Assembly: GCA_019056785.1 (NCBI GenBank)
Contig: DXJV01000068.1
Span: 53,954 to 117,953 of the forward strand
Direction: 5' to 3'
DNA from: Candidatus Heimdallarchaeota archaeon
Lineage (GTDB): Archaea > Asgardarchaeota > Heimdallarchaeia > JABLTI01
DNA: 64,000 nucleotides
The notes beneath the pieces were generated by a model. That model saw nothing but the letters and a program-made list of their open reading frames with translations. It made no database searches and had not been told where the DNA came from. A program made the translations under genes and the position numbers. Below, piece after piece: positions 36,757 through 45,709 of this stretch. Each line of letters starts with the position of its first letter. Positions within the stretch are counted from its first letter, which is position 1.

Positions 36757-37740
36757 CTATTCTTTCGAAGAAACATTCTCTAGAAAGACATTGGCATTAT
36801 GCCACCCCTCTCGCCGGAGGATTTCATTTGACATTCGGAGCACCTTGAGTTTCTTATGAAGGCAAACAAATTTCAACGGGAGGTTGCCAAGCGGTTCACC
36901 CATTGAATGAGCGGGGATGGTTTTTACGGCATTTGTTGAAATTACGACCTTTTTTCCTCGCAGCACCTCCACTTTAGGGTGTTCAATATGTGTTCCATCT
37001 GAGAGTTTCCGTGAAGTGATTAAAGACTCGAACACACCCGTATTGCCTATAATGACGACATCCAATAGTCCATCGTCAATAATTGCATTGGGGGCGACTA
37101 ATTTGCCATTGCCAACGCGCTGTCCATTACAAACCATCACTGAAAGGCACTTTTGATCTCTTACCTCTCGCCCATCATCGATATCAATATGCATGTGACG
37201 AGGTCGATATTGAAAGAAGGATTTTACCAAGCTAATGTTATAGCTTATTCTGGAGTCTTTTCCGATGACTTTATTTGCTACAACAGCATCAATGCCCGCG
37301 CCGGTAACACCAAGGCAATATCTTTCCCCATCATTTATTTCGATGCAATCCACGACACGGGTTTGTTTCTCGGTGAGCATTTGTATTATATCGTCAATTT
37401 TATTTGTCTGTCGCAGGCTGAAGGCATTATCATTTCCTCTTCCAGCCGGGATGATTCCCAAGGTTGTTTTAAAACCCGTTTGACCAATTGCGGTAACAAT
37501 CTCATTAATTGTACCGTCCCCACCATAGGCAACGATGATTTTATGGTCACTAATAGACTCTTTTGTGATTCTAATGGCGTCATTCCGCCCTTTTGTCCAT
37601 TCCACTTCAAAATCAAGTTGAGCCTCTTTTAATTTCTTCACGATTGCTGGCCAAGCTTTTCGTGCTTTTCCACCGAAAGTCACAGGATTACAAATGATTT
37701 TCAATTTTAGACACCATCCCAGTGTTATTGGAAGTAGCAA
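36757..37740 (-). CDS. Diacylglycerol-kinase-family lipid kinase (YegS/DagK-like)
   Basis: Predicted lipid kinase with the NAD-kinase-like fold. It shows the phosphate-binding opening CNPVTFGGKA, the catalytic YGGDGTINEI and the IIPAGRGNDNA segment, followed by the beta-sandwich C-terminal half with DGLLDVVIIGNTG. The TTG at 37704 (giving MKIICNP) is a more natural start than 37740, whose first 12 codons have no family counterpart. The likely substrate is an archaeal diether lipid or polyprenol, by analogy. It is convergent with the FIST gene. Confidence 0.85.
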   Translation of the reverse strand: MLLPITLGWCLKLKIICNPVTFGGKARKAWPAIVKKLKEAQLDFEVEWTKGRNDAIRITKESISDHKIIVAYGGDGTINEIVTAIGQTGFKTTLGIIPAGRGNDNAFSLRQTNKIDDIIQMLTEKQTRVVDCIEINDGERYCLGVTGAGIDAVVANKVIGKDSRISYNISLVKSFFQYRPRHMHIDIDDGREVRDQKCLSVMVCNGQRVGNGKLVAPNAIIDDGLLDVVIIGNTGVFESLITSRKLSDGTHIEHPKVEVLRGKKVVISTNAVKTIPAHSMGEPLGNLPLKFVCLHKKLKVLRMSNEILRREGWHNANVFLENVSSKE

Positions 37741-37970
37741 TCAGTTCTGTCAGTTAAGCTACTTTTTCTCAAGAAAGTCTATTACTTTCCGCATTTTAAG
37801 TTTTGTCGCAAAAGAAAGCTTCTTTTAGGGACAAAAATAATTTGATAGTAGAAGATAAAAAAACTCTTAAAGAATTAACGAGTAAGAAAAGAGTATTATT
37901 TAATTCACAAATCATAACCAAACCAGAGTAAAAAAAGAGATTCCCATAAAAAGGGGGTTAGCAAAGAAAA

Positions 37971-38723
37971 ATGCCCATTGCAAAACAAGTGATGATTCTT
38001 ACAAAAGAGGGGTTATTACTCTTAGATCATAAATTTAGAACCGACGACCATTTTTTTATCGATACAGATTCTGATTTGCTTTCAGGTATGCTTTCAGCCA
38101 TTCTTTCTGTTGCAAAAGAAATGACCGGCGGGATCGTACAAACAATTAATCAAGACAAGTACAATGTGCTAGTCAGTGAAGGCGAACATATCTATGTTTT
38201 ACTTTTTATTGATGAAGGGAGTAAAGAACTGAATAAAATTGCCAAATTAATTGCGCGTGAATTTGAAAGCAAGTTTAAAGAAGAACTCGAGGAGCTTATT
38301 CCTGATCCTTCTGTCTTTCGCCCCTTTATAACGGAACTTGAAGCAATCTACGCACAATTATTTAGAGTAGATGCCGAGCTTCTCTCGAAACTCATTCCGG
38401 AAGTAACTACTATAATGAATGTGTCGATTTTCGAGAAGCCTATGAACCATCAAGTCTATTCCGGCCCACGCGATTCCTTTGTCAGCGAGTATGAACACAG
38501 CTACAATGAATTTATTATCAAATTGATTGAAACACAATCTGACCTCACAGAAAAGACACTCGACTTCCCTAAAAGAGCGATCATTGAATTCATGGACAGG
38601 GTAATAATCTTAGAGGACTTGGGAACACATGTCTTGACAATCATTGGTAATGATAGAGATGAATTGATTAACAAAGTTAAAAAGATACGAAAAAAGGCCG
38701 GCATGGGAATTACTAGAAAATGA
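37971..38723 (+). CDS. Roadblock/longin-like domain protein (probable)
   Basis: 250-residue soluble protein. The first 100 residues alternate beta strands and helices with QVMILTKEGLLLLDH, a pattern typical of longin/roadblock-like small-GTPase regulator domains that are abundant in Asgard archaea. A similar strand pair near the C-terminus (RVIILEDLGTHVLTIIG) hints at a second such domain, so the protein may be a two-domain member. The assignment is from fold pattern only. The HD-like gene starts about 100 bp downstream on the same strand. Confidence 0.5.
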   Translation: MPIAKQVMILTKEGLLLLDHKFRTDDHFFIDTDSDLLSGMLSAILSVAKEMTGGIVQTINQDKYNVLVSEGEHIYVLLFIDEGSKELNKIAKLIAREFESKFKEELEELIPDPSVFRPFITELEAIYAQLFRVDAELLSKLIPEVTTIMNVSIFEKPMNHQVYSGPRDSFVSEYEHSYNEFIIKLIETQSDLTEKTLDFPKRAIIEFMDRVIILEDLGTHVLTIIGNDRDELINKVKKIRKKAGMGITRK

Positions 38724-38820
38724 TGCTCTTTTTTCTGAGCAGTAAACTGAAGAGTCACAAAACAGTAACCTTTTAAAAGCTAAAAAAGGAAAAAAGAAAA
38801 AAAGAATGGTCGGATGAATT

Positions 38821-39369
38821 TTGAGAGATAGACTGAAAAAATTGTGGCCTGAAATTAGCTGGATAAAAGATGAGCAGCTAAAAGAAGCTGTTTACCAAAC
38901 ATGGGAAAAAGCACTGGAGCAGAGCGTTCTGACTCCTGATGACCTGGAAACAATTCCCTTCACCTTACTAATCAAAGATTGTAAAGTAACTTTTATGGAA
39001 CATAAGCGAGCGGTCGTACATATCGCTGTGGAATCTGCAAAAGTGATGCAGAAATTCTTCGGTGAGAAATTGCCCATTAATATGGATAAACTCATTGCAG
39101 GGGCGATTCTCATTGATGTTGGCAAATTAATTGAGTACGTCAAAAAAGATGGAAAAGCCATTGTTGGAAAGATAGGTAAACTCTTGCGGCATCCCTTTAC
39201 AGGAGTAGCGCTAGCGATGAGCTGTGGCGTGCCAGAAGATGTTTGCCATATGATTGCTGCACACTCGAAAGAGGGCGACCTCGGAAAAAGAACCGTGGAA
39301 GCAATCATCGTTCATCATGCAGACTTTATCAGCTATGAACCATTTAAAGAAGATGTTTTACGATTCTAA
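38821..39369 (+). CDS. HD-domain protein with degenerate HD motif
   Basis: 182-residue helical protein that follows HD-type phosphohydrolase order. The first histidine region is MEHKRAVVHIA, next is GAILIDVGKLIEY, where the defining His-Asp pair should be, then RHPFTG, MIAAHS and IVHHADF. The His of the HD doublet is Ile here while the Asp and following GK are kept, so a metal ligand is lost. It may be a non-catalytic or altered family member. The start is TTG 38821; the upstream ATG at 38814 is out of frame. Confidence 0.7.
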   Translation: MRDRLKKLWPEISWIKDEQLKEAVYQTWEKALEQSVLTPDDLETIPFTLLIKDCKVTFMEHKRAVVHIAVESAKVMQKFFGEKLPINMDKLIAGAILIDVGKLIEYVKKDGKAIVGKIGKLLRHPFTGVALAMSCGVPEDVCHMIAAHSKEGDLGKRTVEAIIVHHADFISYEPFKEDVLRF

Positions 39370-39422
39370 AAAAACAGTGCAAATCGCAGAAACATTACAG
39401 ACAAAAGGAGCGGAAAGAGCCA

Positions 39423-40091
39423 TTACTTGTGGCGCGTCATCCGTTGGATGAACCGCTCAACTCTTTTTCGAGGGAGCCTAACTGGTTTGCGATGTGTGGG
39501 AATGGCATAATCCCAATCGTAGTCCAAGACAGTTGATAATGTCTGGCGCCAGAGAGAAAAATCATCGTGATATTTTTTAAAGACAGGGTGGAGCAGGCCA
39601 AATAAGCGCATGAAAAGGTCACCGGCAAGAAGAATACGTTCTTCCTCTAAGAGAAGACAAAGATGACCAAAAGTATGCCCTGGGGTGTGAATGGCACGAA
39701 GCTTGAGTGTAGCGTCAACATATTCATCATGCTTGACTGTGCGAGTAATGTGGATAGTGTTACGAGAGGGTTCTGGAAGAAATTCTGAGAAATGTTCAGC
39801 AGTATGCTCATGAGCAACAAGCGGTATAGAACGACCGCCAAGAGCCGAAAGAAGCGCTGGTAAGCCACCAATATGATCTGGATGGCGGTGCGTAAAAACA
39901 ATTAGTGAAAGACGAGTAAGAGCCTCATCGCCAAGGGCAGCAAAGCCATGGAAAAGATGCGTAGCAGAAGGGTCAAGACCAGCATCAACTAAAAGAAGAG
40001 ACCTATCGGGACGTTCGAGAACAAAAACAGACTCACTTTTGAGAAGAGAACCAGAAAACGAAACAAGAGTTGGGGAAAAACGGCGAAGCAA
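39423..40091 (-). CDS. Metallo-beta-lactamase-fold hydrolase
   Basis: 222-residue MBL-fold protein with the metal motif THRHPDHIGG, a later HTPGHTFGH and the aspartate in LLAGDLF; a final histidine is in PTHRKP. These are complete two-metal ligand sets of the glyoxalase II-like/MBL hydrolases. The start is uncertain: TTG 40091 is used, no ATG precedes it before an upstream in-frame TAG. Codon use (more C and G at third positions, many GCC, CTC and CGA-type codons) differs from neighbours, so recent transfer is possible. It is convergent with the HD-like gene. Confidence 0.82.
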   Translation of the reverse strand: MLRRFSPTLVSFSGSLLKSESVFVLERPDRSLLLVDAGLDPSATHLFHGFAALGDEALTRLSLIVFTHRHPDHIGGLPALLSALGGRSIPLVAHEHTAEHFSEFLPEPSRNTIHITRTVKHDEYVDATLKLRAIHTPGHTFGHLCLLLEEERILLAGDLFMRLFGLLHPVFKKYHDDFSLWRQTLSTVLDYDWDYAIPTHRKPVRLPRKRVERFIQRMTRHK

Positions 40092-40382
40092 GAGGGAATC
40101 ACCAAAGAAGGAGAGACCCCAGTCCTAATAAAAATATCGTTGGAAACAAAAAAGGAAAAAGCTGCTTCAAGAAAACCTAATCTAAAAATAACAATGAGAA
40201 AATTATTAGATGACTCTCAAGATAAAAGCCTCTGTTGGCGATCTCTTTCTTCAAATTGTCTTATCTTAAGAATAAATTAATAAAATAATACTAGACAAGA
40301 GTCTTAGATAATAATGGTAATCTCATTTGGAATTCAATGTTAAGTCATTTAATGGCGTAAAATCTATTGCTAGATAACAATC

Positions 40383-41077
40383 TGGTTATCGTTAGAAATC
40401 AAGATCCTTTGAATTTGGTGAATCTCGAGTTTTTGCTCTTAATGGTGTAGATATGGAGGTAAAAAAAAGGAGAGTTTGTGGTTATTCTTGGACCAAGTGG
40501 TGTAGGTAAAACAACTCTTCTAAACATGATTGGGGGTATTGATCTTCCAACGGAAGGGGAAGTTATTGTTGATGATGAACTAATAACTAGTTATAACCTC
40601 GAGGCGCTAAATGCTTATAGAAGGAATGATGTGGAGTAGGTGTTTCAATTCTTTAATATTGTAGCAAGCCTTCGCGCCTGGGAAAATGTGGGGCTTGCTT
40701 TGGAGTTTCAAGGAAAATTGAAGCAAGCAGAAATAAAAGAACAAGCGTTTAAAATTCTGAAAAAAGTAGGATTAGAAGGAAAAGAAGACCGCTTCCCTAG
40801 CCAATTGTCTGGGGGGGAACAACAACGAGTAGCAATTGCTCGAGCGTTAATCAAGAAGCCAAAGATTGTGGTGGCTGACGAACCCACCGGCAACCTCGAC
40901 TACTTAACCGGGCAGAGCGTTGCAGAATTAATGCGGGATCTTAATCGGCAAGAAGGGGTAACCTTTATTGTGGTTTCTCATGATTCAAACATCACAAAGT
41001 ATGCAGATAGAGTTTTTCATCTTCGCATGGGTAAAATTGAGAGAATTGATGACCAATCGCAAAAAAATACCCCCTAA
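40383..41077 (+). pseudogene. Degenerate ABC transporter ATPase (LolD/MacB type)
   Basis: Remnant of an exporter ATPase. In pieces it reads [15 protein letters not shown], then after a shift [16 protein letters not shown] (Walker A), then NAYRRNDVE, an in-frame TAG at 40636-40638, then VFQFFNIVASL (Q-loop), [30 protein letters not shown] and VVSHD. One frameshift sits in a run of eight A at 40461-40468 (one A too many), and another near 40408-40415 close to the N-terminus. The 145 codons after 40640 are still open and well conserved, so decay is recent. No permease gene is next to it. Confidence 0.82.
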
Positions 41078-41139
41078 GTCTGAGGGATAACCATACGGAT
41101 TATAGTGCTTTTTCTCGTTCTTTCTTCTCTCTCCTTTTT

Positions 41140-42234
41140 CTATCGCCAATAAAAGTACATTGTTTTTGCTTTTTTCGGGAGTTCTATCCCAGACCAGTTA
41201 AAAAGATCGATCCCCAATTTTTTCTTAAAGAAAATGAAATTTGCTTTCACAAAAGGTTTGGCATTAAAATAAGGGATGTATGGTGTTTGCAAGCCTTTCC
41301 AACCTCTTTTAACTGCCTCTTGGGAGAGGAAGTTTGCCAGATCTCTTATCTCTTTTTTCCTCAATTTATAAACATGTGCACTATCTAACCAGCCAAAGGG
41401 TATCTTTTTGCCAAATCCCGCAAGTAGAAATTCCCATGCAAGGATATAGCCATCAACTTGACCATCTGTGTTTTCATGGATAACACAAAGAACATTCGGA
41501 TTACCCAGCATCCATTTTAGAACTTCTTTCTCAGGAATAATAGAAATGTCAGCACGCGCCACAAGCTCTTTTGTTAGGTTAAAGATTTCCTCAAAATCGT
41601 CAGGTTGGTAAAGTCGGAACACTGGCGAGTGCACCGGCTTGATTTTCTCTTTCAATTTAAAAACTAATTTTTCATACCATTTGACTTTCACTACTTGTGC
41701 GGCTGCTTCTGTGTCAAAAATACGAATCACATATTTATTTAAAGAAACTAATCGCATAAGGGGGATGTTTGTCTCTCGTGCTACAGATTGTGAAGTATCT
41801 ATTCCGTGTTGTTCGGGCTCATGAAAGGAAAAACCAGCTTCATAACCTGCTTGTTGCCCAAGCTCCAGCATTTTTTCCCCCATTGTTTTAGCCAAACCTT
41901 GCTTTTGATGTTTGGGGTGAACACAAAGCCAGGAGGGAATTGCGCTTTTGTAAACTTTCCCGTCAATTGAAAGGTTCTTATTAATCGTTCCTAAAAAACC
42001 AACTATTTCATTAGTTGGCTTATAAATTGCTCGTACAAAGAGTTCGCGATTAATGCTGGGCGCACCAAACATTATTCGAAAGGTTGGTTCATTAAAAACA
42101 ATAGTCGCGCCTTCTTGTTGGGCGGCTTCATCAGCAAGAAAAGCAGCTGTAATTAGCTCTACAAACCGACCAAAGTCTTTCTCTTCTAATGTAAATTGCT
42201 CAATTTTGTAATTCTCGCTTGTTTCTACTGCCAT
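41140..42234 (-). CDS. N-myristoyltransferase-like tandem GNAT protein
   Basis: 364-residue acyltransferase with two GNAT-like halves. The first half (about 10-170) has EIVGFLGTI (residues 76-84) then WLCVHPKHQKQGLAK (102-116). Eukaryotic N-myristoyltransferases at the same place have KLVGFISAI and FLCVHKKLRSKRVAP (recalled, not searched). The preceding FNEPTFRIMFGAP also matches the NMT pattern YSPEFLLWALRPP. The second half starts FRLYQPDDFEEIFNLT (cf. LRPMETKDIPVVHQLL), and the end LFNWSG...KTMYFYWR lines up with LYNWKC...VGLVLQ, so the C-terminus falls at about the same point. In NMT the C-terminal carboxylate is catalytic. Inference: an archaeal NMT homologue or an acyltransferase of the same double-GNAT architecture. 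It is intact although neighbours are decaying. Confidence 0.7.
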   Translation of the reverse strand: MAVETSENYKIEQFTLEEKDFGRFVELITAAFLADEAAQQEGATIVFNEPTFRIMFGAPSINRELFVRAIYKPTNEIVGFLGTINKNLSIDGKVYKSAIPSWLCVHPKHQKQGLAKTMGEKMLELGQQAGYEAGFSFHEPEQHGIDTSQSVARETNIPLMRLVSLNKYVIRIFDTEAAAQVVKVKWYEKLVFKLKEKIKPVHSPVFRLYQPDDFEEIFNLTKELVARADISIIPEKEVLKWMLGNPNVLCVIHENTDGQVDGYILAWEFLLAGFGKKIPFGWLDSAHVYKLRKKEIRDLANFLSQEAVKRGWKGLQTPYIPYFNAKPFVKANFIFFKKKLGIDLFNWSGIELPKKAKTMYFYWR

Positions 42235-42405
42235 ATTGATTGTCTCCTAAAAAAAATAACTTGCCAAAGTTAATTGTTCTGTAGATTCAGCGTTAATAAA
42301 CTTTTTTTGCTGCCTTTTAATCCCACTTTGTCTCTAGTAATTGCTCAAATTTCTCCCATGTAATTGAAAGGCATTCCCCTTCTAGGTTTTTAAACAGAGG
42401 TTCTT

Positions 42406-43137
42406 CTATGGCAGAAAATTAGCAAATGATTGTTGCCGTTGTTGAAATAACTCATTCTCAAAATATCTTTCAAGATTTTCTCTTCTACGTAAGATTGTTT
42501 GGAGTTTTTCATTGGGGTGACTATGCTGTTGCAAAATTTCAGCAAATATTCGTAAAATATCTCCTTTTATCCCTACAGCTCCATGAATAGTAAACCCTTG
42601 TTTGCTCAACTTTGCTACTATTTCACTATTTGCCGCAAGGGAAATGACCTTGGGATTTAGTGAAGGGCTAAACGCAACAGTTAGTGTGTTTACCTTTGTT
42701 TGCCAATTTGGAAGTGCTTCTAGATAATCTTTACCTAATGCAAGATAAATCAAGTCATAGTTTTTTGTTCGAATGATCTTCGAAAAATCGCTCTCAATTT
42801 CCAGTTGGTTTGCTCGTGTTCTTATCATTTGCTTCCCCATTTTCGTGAAAGAGCAGTCATACACCGGAATAATCTCTTCTTCTTCTACAAACCCAAAGCC
42901 TGCCGAGAGGATGTAAAAGTCCACTTCTGCCAGGCGCCTTAGAATGGTAATTGCTTTCAAGATATTTTTATGTTGTGCCCCCAAATACATTTCCCGTGCT
43001 TTACAAGAGCCTTCCGGTAATTTTTGGCGGAATCGTTCTTTGTCGCTTTTCGTTGTGAGGTCCTTACAGGTCGGTTGTTTGCTGTGTTTAATTGCTTTTG
43101 TTTTGGTACATGAACTGATTACTAATATCTTGACCAT
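42406..43137 (-). CDS. DUF6884/YaaA-like protein, probably frameshifted at its 3' end
   Basis: 243-residue protein starting VISSCTKTKA, followed by SCKAREMYLGAQ and FYILSAGFGFVEEEEIIPVYD. This order (CS..K, LY.G, ILSA.FG, PYD) is that of DUF6884-like proteins distantly resembling YaaA. The function is unknown; some relatives occur near modified-base or defence genes. The frame ends at TAG 42406, but in the -1 frame the sequence continues without a stop to 42317 with a coding-like tail (IEEPLFKNLEGE, then WEKFEQLLETKWD). A shift near the end may therefore have shortened it by about 30 residues. Confidence 0.6.
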   Translation of the reverse strand: MVKILVISSCTKTKAIKHSKQPTCKDLTTKSDKERFRQKLPEGSCKAREMYLGAQHKNILKAITILRRLAEVDFYILSAGFGFVEEEEIIPVYDCSFTKMGKQMIRTRANQLEIESDFSKIIRTKNYDLIYLALGKDYLEALPNWQTKVNTLTVAFSPSLNPKVISLAANSEIVAKLSKQGFTIHGAVGIKGDILRIFAEILQQHSHPNEKLQTILRRRENLERYFENELFQQRQQSFANFLP

Positions 43138-43189
43138 TTTTCTTCCCAGTATCTAATTCAGGTTTCTCAAAGCCAAAGGCTGCCTTTTT

Positions 43190-44110
43190 TTAATAGTCTT
43201 TGAATAGTCCTTTTACACTTAAATATCTTTGACCCGAGTCTGCTAAAATCACTACCAGAGATTTACCTTTAAATTCCTCTCTTTTAAGAAGCCGTTCAGC
43301 CGCATGACAAACCGCGCCAGAGCTGATACCAACAAGTAAGCCTTCTTTTACTGCCAGGCGTCTACACATAGCAAATGCTTCTTCCTCCTCCACCAAGAAA
43401 ATCTCATCGATAAGGTCTCTCTCGAGTGTCTCCGGAACAAACCCTGGAGCAGTGCCCATAATTCGATGGGGCTTAAAAATCCCTTTTGAAATATACGGTG
43501 CTTGTGCCGGTTCGATCGCGATTAATTTCACACTTGCCTTTTGCTCTTTCAGATATTTTCCTGCGCCACAAATTGTTCCACCGGTTCCTAAACCAGCAAT
43601 TAGCACATCTATATTGCCTTCTAAATCGCGCTAAATCTCTGGTCCGGTTGTGAGGTAATGGGCTTTGGGGTTTGATGGTCTCACATGCTGACCGACATAA
43701 AAATAGTCGGGATGGTTTGTGAGTAAGTCTTTCAATTTTTCGCGAGCGCCCTTTGTTCCAAGTTCCGCGGGCGTAAGAATTATCTGTGCACCAAAGGCTC
43801 GCATGATCTGTCGTCGCTCAACACTTTGAATTTCAGACATCACAAGGATAGCTTTGTAACCTTTGACTGCTGAGATGAATGAAACAGCTATTCCTGTATT
43901 TCCACTTGTACATTCAATTACTGTGTCTCCTGGTTTTAATTCCCCTTCTTTTTCGGCGTCCTCAAAAATCTGTAAGATGGCCCTGTCCTTAACACTCATC
44001 GGATTTATAAATTCGCATTTAGCAAAAACTGTTGCTTTGGGAAAAAGACGCCCCAATCTTATGAGTGGCGTTTTTCCAATCAATTCTGTAATATCATTAG
44101 CAATGTGCAT
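43190..44110 (-). pseudogene. cysK: Cysteine synthase family gene interrupted by in-frame TAG
   Basis: PLP-dependent O-acetylserine/O-phosphoserine sulfhydrylase-type gene in one frame of 307 codons broken only by a TAG at 43631-43633. Upstream it has IGKTPLIRLGR, the PLP-lysine region NPMSVKDRA (one residue shorter than the usual NPGGSVKDR) and CTSGNTGIAVS. The stop follows TTGPEI, where the family almost always has Trp (GPEIW), so TGG has become TAG. Downstream it continues with DVLIAGLGTGGTICG, PHRIMGTAPGFVP, GLLVGISSGA and LADSGQRYLS. All other parts look intact. Stop readthrough is possible but TAG ends many normal genes here. Confidence 0.85.
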
Positions 44111-44128
44111 CTTTTAAAGCCCTTCATC

Positions 44129-45655
44129 TCACAAATAATCTACTTTCACGCCCAGCTTCTCAAGTTTTTCCATAATAGCTGGTAATCGTTTTAGAAATCG
44201 CTTATAGTTTTTTTGTGCCTCCGGTGTCCAAGCTGTTTCAGCATATGCAAGAAGGCGTGGGAAAACTTGATAATAAAGGCGTTTCTGGTTTGGTACGCGT
44301 TCTGTCCATAAAGGAGCTTCAATTCCGAGAATATTTGTAACATATTCTTCCTCGAGTTTAGCAGGCACGGGATCAAATTCATAGGCTTTCTTTAAAGAAA
44401 TTAACGTATATGGATAATCTAGGTAAGTGGATAGCATCTCTGACGAAACAACCTTCCCACCTCTTCTAAGAAACTTCATCACTTCTTCTTTGTTCCCAAA
44501 CCAATGCTGGCATAAAACATCCTCCGGTATTTTAGGATGAATGATCTGCGACCAGCCCATCAACTGTCGGTCATTTTTCTTTAAAAATTTTGCAAAGTAA
44601 TTAGTCATGAAAGGTTGTAAGTCATCAACCCCCTCAAGCCCTTCCTCCTGAATTTTCTTTTGACAAGCAGGGCAGTTTTTCCAGTTGGCTGTTAGGACTT
44701 CATCCCCACCAATATGAACTTGTTTGGCCGGAAATAAGCTCATAATTTCCTGCAAAACATTTTCTAGAAAAGTATAGGTCTCTTTTTCCCCAGCGCAGTA
44801 AATGTTCTTGAAAATCCCCCATCGTATTGGCACTCTACTCTGTGTTTTTTTACAACTTAATTTGGGGTAAGCAGCAATCGCTGCGGATGAATGGCCCGGG
44901 ATTTCGATCTCAGGAATGATGTCAATGAAGCGTTCTTGTCCAAAGGCTACAATTTCTTGAATGTCTTCTTGAGAATAATGCCCTCCATACACTTCTGGTT
45001 CTACTTCTAATGATTGTTCTCCTCGCTTTCCGAGTACCTTTCTTCGAGAGCCAATTTCCACGAGTTTAGGGTAACGTTTGATTTCAATTCGCCATCCTTG
45101 ATCGTCAACAAGATGCCAGTGAAACTTGTTTAGCTTTAAAAACGCCATTATCTCGAGTAAACGCTTGACAACCTCTTTCCCCATGAAATGCCTTGCCTCG
45201 TCCAGCATGAAGCCGCGCCAGCTAAAGCGGGGATAGTCTCGAATGATCACTTTAGGAAGGACCCAGAAACCATCTTTTTCGCTCATTAATTGTCGAAGGG
45301 TTTGGATCCCATAAAAAATGCCTTGGGGTGTAGGACTACTTATATGTATCACGTTGGACACGTTGTTGATCACATAACCGTCCTCAGGTAAATAGGGGTC
45401 ATCATTTCTCTCAAGAACAATTTGTTGTCGACTTTTTCGAGCATTTGTAATTGTAGTTTCTATTTTAAAATGCTCTGTGAAAATTTCTTGTAAATACTTG
45501 GTCATTTTATCAAATTGCTTCTCAGCAAAGATTTCTACATCGTCATCCACTGTGTGGAGTCCAACTGTTTGATTGACAACAACTGGTTTGGGTATTAACG
45601 GTAAAAGGGTTCTCGGGGACTCGTTCATAAAAATTCGGTTTGTCTTATGAATCAA
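44129..45655 (-). CDS. GH20 beta-N-acetylhexosaminidase
   Basis: 508-residue glycoside hydrolase family 20 enzyme, cleaving terminal N-acetylglucosamine or galactosamine by substrate-assisted catalysis. It has an N-terminal GH20b-like domain (residues 15-140), then the barrel with DEARHFMG, WHLVDDQGWRIEI, the catalytic pair in HIGGDEV, and late Trp residues (LMGWSQI, EAPLWTERV). No signal peptide is visible, so it is probably cytoplasmic. The ATG at 45628 (MNESPR) is preferred over the TTG at 45655. It sits intact between two pseudogenes. Confidence 0.9.
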   Translation of the reverse strand: MIHKTNRIFMNESPRTLLPLIPKPVVVNQTVGLHTVDDDVEIFAEKQFDKMTKYLQEIFTEHFKIETTITNARKSRQQIVLERNDDPYLPEDGYVINNVSNVIHISSPTPQGIFYGIQTLRQLMSEKDGFWVLPKVIIRDYPRFSWRGFMLDEARHFMGKEVVKRLLEIMAFLKLNKFHWHLVDDQGWRIEIKRYPKLVEIGSRRKVLGKRGEQSLEVEPEVYGGHYSQEDIQEIVAFGQERFIDIIPEIEIPGHSSAAIAAYPKLSCKKTQSRVPIRWGIFKNIYCAGEKETYTFLENVLQEIMSLFPAKQVHIGGDEVLTANWKNCPACQKKIQEEGLEGVDDLQPFMTNYFAKFLKKNDRQLMGWSQIIHPKIPEDVLCQHWFGNKEEVMKFLRRGGKVVSSEMLSTYLDYPYTLISLKKAYEFDPVPAKLEEEYVTNILGIEAPLWTERVPNQKRLYYQVFPRLLAYAETAWTPEAQKNYKRFLKRLPAIMEKLEKLGVKVDYL

Positions 45656-45709
45656 AAATTTTTCTTAGTAGAACATTAAAGAATCACATTGAAATTCACT
45701 CTTGCAAGT

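Noticed and set aside
40636..43633. Idea that TAG is read as a sense codon (TAG in the ABC ATPase and the cysteine synthase frames)
   Set aside because: TAG ends many intact genes here (for example pstB, pstS and the 902-aa permease) with the next gene starting right after, and the ATPase also has frameshifts.
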